From Ignavibacteriota bacterium (GTDB taxonomy: Bacteria; Bacteroidota; Ignavibacteria; Kapaibacteriales; UBA2268): DNA of 36,203 bases. The notes beneath the pieces are model-generated. The model did not search any database, was not told the DNA's origin, and saw nothing but the letters and a program-made list of their open reading frames with translations. Shown in pieces: positions 15,583 through 23,195 of the stretch. The stretch spans positions 1 through 36,203 of the forward strand of contig JAGQWJ010000028.1 in NCBI GenBank assembly GCA_020437395.1. The letters are read 5' to 3'. Position numbers and translations under genes: made by a program. Position 1 is the stretch's first letter, and every line of letters starts with the position of its first letter.

Positions 15583-16170
15583 ATGAACCAAATACTTAAC
15601 AAGAACTTATTCTTCGTCAAAGAGCACAGAGGAATATTCAAAGCAGCGAATAACTACGACATATTCGACCCGAACACTCAGCAAATGATAATGACTTGCA
15701 GAGAAGAAAAGCTCGGTATATTCACCAAGATATTCAGATTTACAGACTATAAGCGAGCGACTCCATTCGATATTGAAATAAAAACTGTTGATGGTAGAAA
15801 AGTGCTGACAGTAAAGCGAGGTATATCTATATTTTTATCGAACGTAGAAGTATTTGATGAAAATGATATTTTAGTTGGTCGCTTCAAGCAAAAATTCTTT
15901 ACGATTGGTGGGAAATTCGATGTGCTAGACGCTTCGGATAATGTAGTTTGTTCACTAAAAGGTAAATGGACAAGCTGGAATTTTGATTTTATCCGTGATG
16001 AATTTAGGTTGGCTCATGTAAGTAAAAAATGGGCGGGAATTGGCCGAGAAATGTTCACTAGTGCAGATAACTATATGCTCGAGATAGATAACAATGTTCC
16101 ACAAAACGATCCAGTACGTTTGCTTATATTAGCAGCTGTTATGTGTATAGATATGGTGTTGAAGGAGTGA
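15583..16170 (+). CDS. Scramblase/LURP-one-like beta-barrel protein
   Basis: 195 residues. The sequence fits the tubby-like fold shared by phospholipid scramblases and LURP-one-related proteins: repeated strand-turn-strand units (LFFVKEHRGIFKAANNYDIFDP, IFTKIFRFTDYKRATPFDIEI, VLTVKRGISIFLSNVEVFDEN, GRFKQKFFTIGGKFDVLD) and a hydrophobic C-terminal helix (PVRLLILAAVMCIDMVL) that in this fold is buried in the barrel. The bacterial members have no settled function; lipid binding is possible. It has no signal peptide. The gene is flanked by the TerC-type gene and a decayed toxin-antitoxin locus, neither suggesting a role. Confidence 0.72.
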   Translation: MNQILNKNLFFVKEHRGIFKAANNYDIFDPNTQQMIMTCREEKLGIFTKIFRFTDYKRATPFDIEIKTVDGRKVLTVKRGISIFLSNVEVFDENDILVGRFKQKFFTIGGKFDVLDASDNVVCSLKGKWTSWNFDFIRDEFRLAHVSKKWAGIGREMFTSADNYMLEIDNNVPQNDPVRLLILAAVMCIDMVLKE

Positions 16171-16183
16171 TGATGAAATATAT

Positions 16184-16214
16184 TTTGTCAAATTTACAAT
16201 TGTTCGTATTTTTG
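16184..16214 (+). promoter_or_regulatory. Candidate promoter of the decayed toxin-antitoxin locus
   Basis: TTTG at 16184-16187 and TATTTTTG at 16207-16214; the 23-nt spacing is a little long. The antitoxin ATG follows at 16270. Confidence 0.35.
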
Positions 16215-16269
16215 TCTCGTCACTCATTATATGATATTATGTTGAAAACATTAATAAAGGAAACTAAAT

Positions 16270-16485
16270 ATGAAATCTGTTAACATACAAATATCTGATT
16301 TTGAATTCAGCTAGTTGGGTTTGAATAAAAATACGATTTCATTTTCTGAACTTATTGACATAATCGGAAAGAAGATAACGAAACAAACACTTGAGAAAAG
16401 CATCAATTTGGCTAATAAACATGGACTTTCTAAGATGAAAATGGAAGAAATAAATGCTGATAGAAATGCAAAAGATTATTCTTGA
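16270..16485 (+). pseudogene. Antitoxin gene interrupted by an in-frame TAG
   Basis: 72 codons in one frame: MKSVNIQISDFEFS, stop TAG, then LGLNKNTISFSELIDIIGKK, ending in MKMEEINADRNAKDYS. This fits the small antitoxins that accompany PIN-domain toxins in Bacteroidota and cyanobacteria, where the motif reads F-x-F/L-x-K-L/F-G-L; one base change (AAG to TAG, codon 15) explains the stop. The 3' end overlaps the toxin remnant, as in intact pairs. The protein is presumably not made at full length unless TAG is read through. Confidence 0.7.
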
Positions 16486-16534
16486 TACAAATGTAGTTGT
16501 TACTTCACAAATTCAAAAAACTGTCCATACTTGA
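16466..16534 (+). pseudogene. Truncated PIN-domain toxin remnant
   Basis: 22 codons: MQKIILDTNVVVTSQIQKTV then HT and TGA. The ILDTNVVV segment carries the first catalytic Asp of PIN-domain ribonucleases (VapC-like). A full toxin has about 130 residues; the rest is missing from the window sequence downstream. It overlaps the antitoxin frame by 20 nt. Confidence 0.68.
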
Positions 16535-16553
16535 TTGTTGATTAAGAATTAAC

Positions 16554-16946
16554 TTAATTCACTTTAGAAATCCAATTCGACTTATTGAGAATAAAATTAT
16601 AAGTTAGAATTAGTTGAGTAGCTATACTAGCTGGTAATAAAATAAAATATATAAAAGAGTTATAATTCAGAAAATACAAAATCGTAAGCAACATATAAAG
16701 TATACCATTACCAATCAGTATTTTCTCTTTTTTAAATATAAATCGTTTAGTTAAAACAAAATATCTATTTATTCCAGTAATAATTATCTGAAATATATTT
16801 ATACTACTACTAATAAAGAAAAAATCAAAGAACGAGAAGTTGTACGATGACAACTTCTCATCCATTAATATCTTTCTTATCAGTTCAAAGACTGGTATAT
16901 ATAGTATTATAACAATTACGAATAAAATAATAGAAAGTCTTTTCAT
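16554..16946 (-). CDS. Small four-helix membrane protein
   Basis: 130 residues from MKRLSIILFVIV; a TTG five codons upstream would overlap the preceding gene and is less likely. Four hydrophobic segments are visible (approximately residues 3-25, 38-60, 79-97, 99-120) with Lys/Arg in the loops. No family is recognised. It starts 7 nt after the stop of the glycine-zipper lipoprotein gene, so the two are co-transcribed. The pairing of a small multi-helix membrane protein with a pore-like glycine-zipper protein resembles bacteriocin-immunity pairs, but this is inference only. Confidence 0.68.
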   Translation of the reverse strand: MKRLSIILFVIVIILYIPVFELIRKILMDEKLSSYNFSFFDFFFISSSINIFQIIITGINRYFVLTKRFIFKKEKILIGNGILYMLLTILYFLNYNSFIYFILLPASIATQLILTYNFILNKSNWISKVN

Positions 16947-16953
16947 TAGCAAA

Positions 16954-17847
16954 TCAATCAAATAAATCTGCCCACAAGTCTCTAACTGCTAAAACGGCAA
17001 TGGCTGTAGAAGAAGCAGAAACCCCACCTACAATTTTACCAGCAAAATAACCACCTATTGTACCTGCAACAGGACTTACAACAGAACCAATAATGGCTCC
17101 TTTTATTGAGCCAACTACAGCACCAGCAGCATCTGCACCAACAACAAGAGCTTTATCACCGTTTGAATATTGCACTTTGTTATTTTTAGACATTTTCGCA
17201 AGATGTGTATTAAAAAAACTCTTCCAAAATTGAGTCGAGTGTTTTGCCACAGCCAATGCACTAAGTGCGAAAACCTCAGTAGAATCCCAATCTTCAGCCA
17301 ATATTAGAGTTTCATGAGAATTGACAATTGTCTCTAATTCATCAAAAACATCATTTGATGTTCCTGAAATAATAATATCTTTAATATCATTAATTAAATT
17401 AATAGTAAATATACTATCTTGTGTTGATGCATAATCTTTTAATATTTTTTCTACATCATAAAACATCGCAGTGTAATTTGCTGAAGAAAACCAATTATCT
17501 AAATCTAAACTATCTAACAAATCTTCTTGTAATTGTTGAGTTGACGAACTAAAATAACTAGTAGAGTCATACGCTTTATTTAATGAACTTGCTATATTTG
17601 TATTAAAGTCATTTGACGGAAAAGTAACACCATCAAAATCATCATTCAAATAAGAATACTCTAAATTATATACAAACTCAGATAATATTTCGTTGTGTAT
17701 TATGCCTAAAGAATCCAATGGGTTAGTTATATAAATGGTTTCATATACTCCTTGAAAATCTTCGCTACTAGTAATTTTTTCATCGGAACAACTCGATGTA
17801 AACAAAACTATAATTAACATAGCAAATAAATTTAACTTAACTTTCAT
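16954..17847 (-). CDS. Glycine-zipper lipoprotein of unknown function
   Basis: 297 residues. The N-terminus is a lipoprotein signal (LNLFAMLIIVLFTSSC, lipid-modified Cys about residue 20) followed by acidic, Ser-rich sequence. The middle (30-225) is helical with FALSALAVAKHSTQFWKSF. The C-terminal about 65 residues are a glycine-zipper region: GADAAGAVVGSIKGAIIGSV then PVAGTIGGYFAGKIVGG, ending in AVRDLWADLFD. Gly-x3-Gly repeats of this kind pack helices in membranes and occur in pore-forming peptides and bacteriocin-like proteins. No named family is recognised. A (TAAAT)6 repeat lies 40-71 nt upstream of the ATG, where slippage could change expression. Confidence 0.75.
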   Translation of the reverse strand: MKVKLNLFAMLIIVLFTSSCSDEKITSSEDFQGVYETIYITNPLDSLGIIHNEILSEFVYNLEYSYLNDDFDGVTFPSNDFNTNIASSLNKAYDSTSYFSSSTQQLQEDLLDSLDLDNWFSSANYTAMFYDVEKILKDYASTQDSIFTINLINDIKDIIISGTSNDVFDELETIVNSHETLILAEDWDSTEVFALSALAVAKHSTQFWKSFFNTHLAKMSKNNKVQYSNGDKALVVGADAAGAVVGSIKGAIIGSVVSPVAGTIGGYFAGKIVGGVSASSTAIAVLAVRDLWADLFD

Positions 17848-17886
17848 AGTAAACCTCTAATAATTATTTATAAAAATCATTTAGGC

Positions 17887-17918
17887 TAAATTAAATTAAA
17901 TTAAATTAAATTAAATTA
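17887..17918. repeat. Perfect (TAAAT)6 pentanucleotide repeat
   Basis: Six perfect TAAAT units plus TA, 40-71 nt upstream of the lipoprotein start at 17847. A T12 homopolymer follows at 17941-17952. Both are slippage-prone. The repeat lies in the 5' leader or promoter of the minus-strand gene. Confidence 0.9.
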
Positions 17919-17986
17919 CAAGAGGTTTTTCATAAAAGTCTTTTTTTTTTTTCAACATTTTAAATATTTAGTTCAACTATTAATTA

Positions 17987-18706
17987 TTAATCATACTTCT
18001 CAAATAAAATATCCCTTCTGCCGTAACCGAGTTCCATTAGATTAGCACGGGCTTCTTTTATCATATCATCCCAACCACAAAGGTAGAATATAGCATCTGG
18101 CTTTTCCGCGTATAGCTCTTTGTAGATTTGGTGTAGGTAACCCTTTTTACCCGTCCAATCTGGACTTTCTTCACGTGAAAGAACTGGATGATAATGGAAA
18201 TTATTATCTTCTTTATCTAACGCAAAAAGTTCATCCGGGTAACATAGGTCTTCCCTATTACGAGTACCGAATATAAGATGCATACCTTTGTGAGGTTTAT
18301 TTTTATTAAGTACATCCAGATACATTGAACGAAACGGAGCTAAACCTACACCAGTACAAATAAAACAAATTTCTTTATCTATAGTGTCAGGTAATACGAA
18401 TCTACCCAATGCTCGCGATACTGTAAGCATAGAACCTACATTAACATGATTGAATAGATAATTAGTACCGTCTCCACCTTCTTTGAATACAATTAGAAGT
18501 TCAATTTCGTTGTTTCCAACTGGCTCAGATGATATAGAGTACTGGCGATAGTTTTTAGTACTATTAAGAGGCATATCAACTTTTACGTATTGTCCTGCTT
18601 TGAAATCAAATACATCTAAATCATTAAATCGGAGTTGGAATCTTCTAACTGAAGGAGTTTCTTGAATTATATTATATACTTCGGCTTGGTAATATTCTAA
18701 TGCCAT
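17987..18706 (-). CDS. Ferredoxin/flavodoxin-NAD(P) reductase-type FAD oxidoreductase
   Basis: 239 residues, the size of a bare FNR module. The FAD domain has FKAGQYVKVDMP and RQYSISSEP (the RxYS motif), and GGDGTNYLFNHVNVG follows. The nucleotide domain has CFICTGVGLAPFRSMY (GxGxxP type) and the C-terminal FYLCGWDDMIKEA typical of the NAD(P) site. No 2Fe-2S domain is attached, so it is likely to pass electrons to or from a separate ferredoxin or flavodoxin. Divergently oriented to the VWA gene, with about 130 nt between. Confidence 0.88.
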   Translation of the reverse strand: MALEYYQAEVYNIIQETPSVRRFQLRFNDLDVFDFKAGQYVKVDMPLNSTKNYRQYSISSEPVGNNEIELLIVFKEGGDGTNYLFNHVNVGSMLTVSRALGRFVLPDTIDKEICFICTGVGLAPFRSMYLDVLNKNKPHKGMHLIFGTRNREDLCYPDELFALDKEDNNFHYHPVLSREESPDWTGKKGYLHQIYKELYAEKPDAIFYLCGWDDMIKEARANLMELGYGRRDILFEKYD

Positions 18707-18836
18707 AGTTTTTTAGTTTTTGTTATTATAAAGAATGCAAAATAATAAAGTTCAGCGATATTTTATTTTATTGCTGATATTAAACTTTATAAATTGCTAG
18801 TTCGTATTAATGATTTTGCAACAAACGATTTAGTTA

Positions 18837-21005
18837 ATGAATTCTTATAGCTTGGCGATTAGTGGTTCTTGGGTATTATTTATAGTATTAGCTTTACTTA
18901 TAATTGGTGTTAGTTTCTATTCATATAGAAATACGAACCCACCAATATCAGGGGTAAAGAGATTTACCCTTCTCTCGTTACGTATTATAGGTATGCTACT
19001 TTTGCTATTTGCTATATTCCAACCGATTGTTACTAATTCATTCGATGAAGTTATAAAACCTAAAATTGCATTTCTAATAGATAATAGTGAATCTATTACT
19101 ATAAAAGATGCAAGTATAGATAGAAAAAAAGTTTACTCTGATATTTTAAAAGAAATACAAGAGAAAGCAACGGATGATGATGTTTATTTCAGTTTTTCAG
19201 ATAATGTAAATGATCTCAACTTTGATAGCTTAGGTACTTTGAACACAAATGGCAAGAGAACTGATATATCTAAAGCAATACGTGAATTAGAGTATAGACA
19301 AGACACCTCAAATATTCAAGCTGTAGTTCTATTGACTGATGGGAGTTATAATGCTGGCGAAAATCCTTTTTATTTAGCACAAAGCTTTGGTAAACCAGTT
19401 TTTACTGTAGGTGTAGGTGACACTAATAGCCCAAAAGATTTGAAAATAACCGATCTTATTACAAATGAAGTTTCTTACATTAATACACCTACTCCAATAT
19501 TCATCAATTTGGATGCTAATGGAATATATGATAGAGAAGTTAATGTAAAAGTAACAACAAATGGGAAATTAGTTGGTGAAGAGAAAGTAAAGCTAGACAA
19601 AAACCAAAATAGATATAAGCTCAAATTCTCATTTACTCCTGATAAACCTGGTAATTATAAACTTAACGCAACTGTTGATGGCTTTGATGATGAGATTACT
19701 AAATTAAACAATAGTAAATCTGACATTATTAGAGTACTAGAAAATAAGAAGAGTATAGCTTTATTCGGTGGACGCCCGAGTTATGACGTTTCGTTTTTGA
19801 TAAAAGAATTAACAAAAAACAGAAACCAAGAGCTACATAAATATGTACAAAAGAATGCTACTAATTTCTACGACGAGTTCAAACAAAAAGATTTGCAGGA
19901 AGCAGAAATAATAATACTAGTTGGCTATCCTAATGCTTCAACTGATATTAAGTATATAGAATTAATAAAACGTGAATTAGACAGGGGTAAACCCTTATTT
20001 TTCATAGCTTCAAGTGATATTGACTATAATAAATTATCGAAACTTGGTGATCACGTTCCATTTACGGTTCTTTCAGAAGGAAGGAATGAAATGGAAGTGT
20101 TACCGAGTGTAAATGCTAAAGAGGTTAGTAATTCAATATTGAGAATTGGTGGCGATAAAAGTGATATAGATAAATGGAATGCTCTTCCCCCTATTTCTAA
20201 AACTGAGACTTTCGTAAAGCCAAACCCAGAAGCGAATATCCTAATGAATTATACTTTTGGAAATAACACTATGAACGAACCATTAATTTTGTCTCGTTCC
20301 TTAGGAAACAAAAGGGGTATTTTCATATTGGGCTATGGATTACAAAGGTGGAAATTAAAAGGATATGCTGGTGAGTTATCAAAAGGCAAAGATGCTTTGG
20401 ACTTATATTCGCAATTAATTGACAATAGCGTTCGATGGTTGAGTATTGACAATAGTTTTGATTCATTTGTGTTAAAAACTAATAAGAGAACTTATACAGA
20501 AGGTGAATCCGTTGAGTTTATTGCTCAACTCTATGATGATAGCTACTTACCCGTTGAAGAAGCCAAAATAGCTGTACAAGTAAAAAGTAATAATAATGAT
20601 ACAAAGGAAATTTTACTTTCGGATTTAGGTAATGGTCAATATTATTATAAATTAGATAATCTATCTAAAGGCGATTATGATTACCTAGGTAAGGCGAGTA
20701 TTGGTAGAGATATAATGGGTAATAGCAATGGTCGTTTTATTGTGGGAGAGTTGAACCCAGAATATTCTGATTTGACTATGAACAAGAGTTTATTAGAAAG
20801 TATTTCTAACACTACTGACGGAAAGTTTTATTCAAATACAATCAAAGATTTATTTAACGATATAAAAGCCAAAGATAATTTCAAAGAAAAATTTATTTCC
20901 AAGAAGCAAGATTATGCTCTTTGGAACTTACCACTATTTTTAATAATTTCTCTCCTATGCTTCTCTATTGAATGGGTTATAAGGAAACTCTCCGGCTTAA
21001 TCTAA
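18837..21005 (+). CDS. VWA-domain membrane protein (BatA-like)
   Basis: 722 residues. Two N-terminal transmembrane segments (about 12-29 and 43-65) precede a von Willebrand A domain whose MIDAS begins IDNSES (DxSxS) and continues with the expected Thr/Asp positions (RTDISKAI, VVLLTDGSYNAG). After it come two Ig-like/CARDB-type beta segments (about 205-300 and 545-635), a middle domain with Rossmann/glutamine-amidotransferase-like character (SIALFGGRPSYDVSFLIKEL), and a C-terminal transmembrane helix (LPLFLIISLLCFSIEWVI). Proteins of this architecture are common in Bacteroidota and are often near BatA/BatB or MoxR genes, which are absent here. Function is unknown; metal-dependent protein binding in the periplasm is inferred. 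Confidence 0.85.
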   Translation: MNSYSLAISGSWVLFIVLALLIIGVSFYSYRNTNPPISGVKRFTLLSLRIIGMLLLLFAIFQPIVTNSFDEVIKPKIAFLIDNSESITIKDASIDRKKVYSDILKEIQEKATDDDVYFSFSDNVNDLNFDSLGTLNTNGKRTDISKAIRELEYRQDTSNIQAVVLLTDGSYNAGENPFYLAQSFGKPVFTVGVGDTNSPKDLKITDLITNEVSYINTPTPIFINLDANGIYDREVNVKVTTNGKLVGEEKVKLDKNQNRYKLKFSFTPDKPGNYKLNATVDGFDDEITKLNNSKSDIIRVLENKKSIALFGGRPSYDVSFLIKELTKNRNQELHKYVQKNATNFYDEFKQKDLQEAEIIILVGYPNASTDIKYIELIKRELDRGKPLFFIASSDIDYNKLSKLGDHVPFTVLSEGRNEMEVLPSVNAKEVSNSILRIGGDKSDIDKWNALPPISKTETFVKPNPEANILMNYTFGNNTMNEPLILSRSLGNKRGIFILGYGLQRWKLKGYAGELSKGKDALDLYSQLIDNSVRWLSIDNSFDSFVLKTNKRTYTEGESVEFIAQLYDDSYLPVEEAKIAVQVKSNNNDTKEILLSDLGNGQYYYKLDNLSKGDYDYLGKASIGRDIMGNSNGRFIVGELNPEYSDLTMNKSLLESISNTTDGKFYSNTIKDLFNDIKAKDNFKEKFISKKQDYALWNLPLFLIISLLCFSIEWVIRKLSGLI

Positions 21006-21058
21006 TCCAAACTACATAATAAAAGACAAAAGAGTACGGAAACTGACAACACTTTTTT

Positions 21059-21074
21059 AGTTTATTAGTAAACT
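21059..21074. promoter_or_regulatory. Palindrome, candidate TetR operator 1
   Basis: AGTTTA-TTAG-TAAACT is a perfect 6+6 inverted repeat lying 11 nt upstream of the -33 box of the efflux operon. TAAACT recurs at 21120-21125. Confidence 0.4.
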
Positions 21075-21084
21075 TTTCTCTTGC

Positions 21085-21111
21085 TTTGTACGTTATAAAC
21101 AAATATTTTTG
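21085..21111 (+). promoter_or_regulatory. Promoter of the tetR-RND efflux operon
   Basis: TTTG at 21085-21088 and TATTTTTG at 21104-21111, 19 nt start to start: a very good fit to the Bacteroidota -33/-7 promoter. The TetR ATG is at 21153. Confidence 0.6.
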
Positions 21112-21118
21112 TAAAATA

Positions 21119-21144
21119 ATAAACTAATTGAGTGTAAATAGTTT
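21119..21144. promoter_or_regulatory. Inverted repeat, candidate TetR operator 2
   Basis: AAACTA (21121-21126) and TAGTTT (21139-21144) form an inverted repeat between the -7 box and the tetR start; the left arm is part of TAAACT, also found in the upstream palindrome. A regulator bound here would block transcription start. Confidence 0.35.
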
Positions 21145-21152
21145 CCTGATTT

Positions 21153-21788
21153 ATGAAAAAGAAAGTACAAATATCATCCAAAGAAAAGATACTCAATGCT
21201 GCACAAAAAGAGTTTATGCAATTCGGATATACTAAAGTAACTGTTGATGAAGTTGCAAAATCAGCAGGAGTGAGTAAGAAAACAATCTATCAATACTTTA
21301 ATAGTAAAGAAGATATTTTTTGGGAAGTCATGAAATGTCGTAAGACAGAAAAAATGGATATGTTCCAAGACATTTATGATTTAGACATAGATTTCCTAGA
21401 AAAAATGAGGTTAATTGGGTACCGAAATGCAAAAGATTTAACTAATGCTCCAATAACATTTCTTAAAGACTTAAAGAGAAACGCTCCTGAATTATCAATT
21501 AAAATTGAAGAAATCAGACGAGACAGCATAGTTACAGTTTTTGAAGATTTTTATTCGAGAGGATTAAAAGAAAATTACTTCAGAAAAGATATACCAATAA
21601 AAATAGTATCGGAAATGTACTATGCTATGATGAATCACATGTTTACAATTGCAATTGACAGCAATCAACACTCAATGGAAGAGCTTTATGATTATTTAAG
21701 TATGATATTTTTCGAAGGAGTTTTTTCCAGAGAAGGATACACTAAATACAATAGATTAATTGAGAAAGAGCAAAATGAAAAAAAATAA
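21153..21788 (+). CDS. TetR/AcrR-family transcriptional regulator
   Basis: 211 residues. The N-terminal helix-turn-helix is typical: KILNAAQKEFMQFGYTKVTV then VAKSAGVSKKTIYQYFNSKEDIF (about 12-58). The C-terminal ligand/dimer domain (about 65-205) is divergent, as usual. As the first gene of an RND efflux operon it most likely represses that operon and its own promoter until a pump substrate binds. Two inverted repeats around the promoter (21059-21074, 21119-21144) are candidate binding sites. The 3' end runs up to the outer-membrane factor gene. Confidence 0.93.
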   Translation: MKKKVQISSKEKILNAAQKEFMQFGYTKVTVDEVAKSAGVSKKTIYQYFNSKEDIFWEVMKCRKTEKMDMFQDIYDLDIDFLEKMRLIGYRNAKDLTNAPITFLKDLKRNAPELSIKIEEIRRDSIVTVFEDFYSRGLKENYFRKDIPIKIVSEMYYAMMNHMFTIAIDSNQHSMEELYDYLSMIFFEGVFSREGYTKYNRLIEKEQNEKK

Positions 21789-21801
21789 ATTTGAAGGATT
21801 A

Positions 21802-23175
21802 ATGATGAATAATAGGAAGAGCTTAATTGCTCTAATTACTATGTTGTTTATTACAACAATAGGAACGAATGCACAAGAGAAAATATCGCTTGACGAAGCT
21901 ATTAAACTAGCTTTAGAAAATAACAACCAACTGAAAAGTGCACTCTATGATGTGAACAAAGCAGAAGCAGACGTTGATGAGGCGTATGGTCACGCATTAC
22001 CAAGTGTAGATTTAAGTGCAAATTACACTCGATATTTGGAACCAATGCGTTTCTTTATTTCAGGCGGTTTATTCCCAAACCCAGATGGAAGTACTGGTGG
22101 TCCTGGCCGATTCATCGACGCATCTTCGGACAATGCAATTGATGCAAGAATTGATGTATCACAAACATTATTTAACTCCGCAGTTTTTCGTTCTATTTCC
22201 GGAGCAGACAATTACTACGATGCTGCAAAACTAAATTTGAATGTAAAAGTTGACGAGCTAGTATTCAATGTAAAGAGTGCTTATTTGCAAGCACTTTTAC
22301 AAAAAGAATCTTATGAATTAGTTAAAGCAAGCAAAAGTAATGCTGAAACTAGTTTTAAAGATATTAAAGTGCTCTACGAGGAAGGTTTAATTGGTGAATA
22401 TGATATGATAAGAGCCGAAGTACAAGTGGAGAACTTTGCTCCTCAGTTAATATCAGCTGAAAATGAATATGAGAATGCAAAGAATAATTTAAAAGTTATT
22501 ATGGGAATGGAACCCCAAGTCAAAATAGAATTAACAGATGAATTGAATTCATTTAAAGATGATTATAGCGACGAATATCAGTTAAATGAAATTGAAGATA
22601 AAATATTATTAGTAAATCCTCAATTATCTGCATTAACAATGCAAGAGGAAGTAAATAAAGATTTTATTGCTGTTTATGAATCTGAGTACTTACCAACTTT
22701 ATCGGCATTTGGTAATTACTCATTGCAAGGACAATCGAATGATTTTAACTTCCCTACCGCAACAACTTCTACTGTTGGACTTAGGTTTAAAATGAATCTT
22801 TTCTCTGGATTACAAACTAGTGCAAGAGTAGAAAAGGCGGAACTTGATTTGAAGAAAACTAAAACTCAAGTTGAATTAGTTGAATTGTCGTTGAAATCAC
22901 AGATAAAGAACTTAGTAAAAAGAATAGAGTCTTCTAAAAAACAATTAGAGGCAAATATTAGGAATATAAGCCAAGCACAAAGGGGATATGATATTTCAAA
23001 AATCCGATATGATGAAGGAATTGGTTCACTTCTCGAAATAAATGATTCGGATTTGGCGTTAAGAACAGCAAAAATAAATAATTTAAGAACAAAATTTGAA
23101 TTATTAATCTCATTTGCACAGTTAGATCAGTTACTTGGTAACTACTCAAATAAATATAGAATTGATAATAAATAA
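21802..23175 (+). CDS. TolC-family outer membrane efflux protein
   Basis: 457 residues from ATG 21802 (MMNNRKSLIALITMLFITTI, signal peptide ending in TNA-QE). This start follows GAAGGA at good spacing; ATG 21775 is an in-frame alternative that would overlap tetR by 14 nt. Two TolC-type repeats are visible, beginning ISLDEAIKLALENNNQLKSA (about 30) and, in the second half, LRFKMNLFSGLQTSARVEKAELDL. Long coiled-coil helices (residues 150-260 and 330-440) form the periplasmic tunnel. It is the outer-membrane channel of the tripartite pump encoded with the next two genes. Confidence 0.92.
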   Translation: MMNNRKSLIALITMLFITTIGTNAQEKISLDEAIKLALENNNQLKSALYDVNKAEADVDEAYGHALPSVDLSANYTRYLEPMRFFISGGLFPNPDGSTGGPGRFIDASSDNAIDARIDVSQTLFNSAVFRSISGADNYYDAAKLNLNVKVDELVFNVKSAYLQALLQKESYELVKASKSNAETSFKDIKVLYEEGLIGEYDMIRAEVQVENFAPQLISAENEYENAKNNLKVIMGMEPQVKIELTDELNSFKDDYSDEYQLNEIEDKILLVNPQLSALTMQEEVNKDFIAVYESEYLPTLSAFGNYSLQGQSNDFNFPTATTSTVGLRFKMNLFSGLQTSARVEKAELDLKKTKTQVELVELSLKSQIKNLVKRIESSKKQLEANIRNISQAQRGYDISKIRYDEGIGSLLEINDSDLALRTAKINNLRTKFELLISFAQLDQLLGNYSNKYRIDNK

Positions 23176-23195
23176 TAAAATAGGATAGGATTAAA

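Noticed and set aside
17887..17918. CRISPR-like repeat
   Set aside because: The unit is 5 nt with no spacers; it is a simple sequence repeat.
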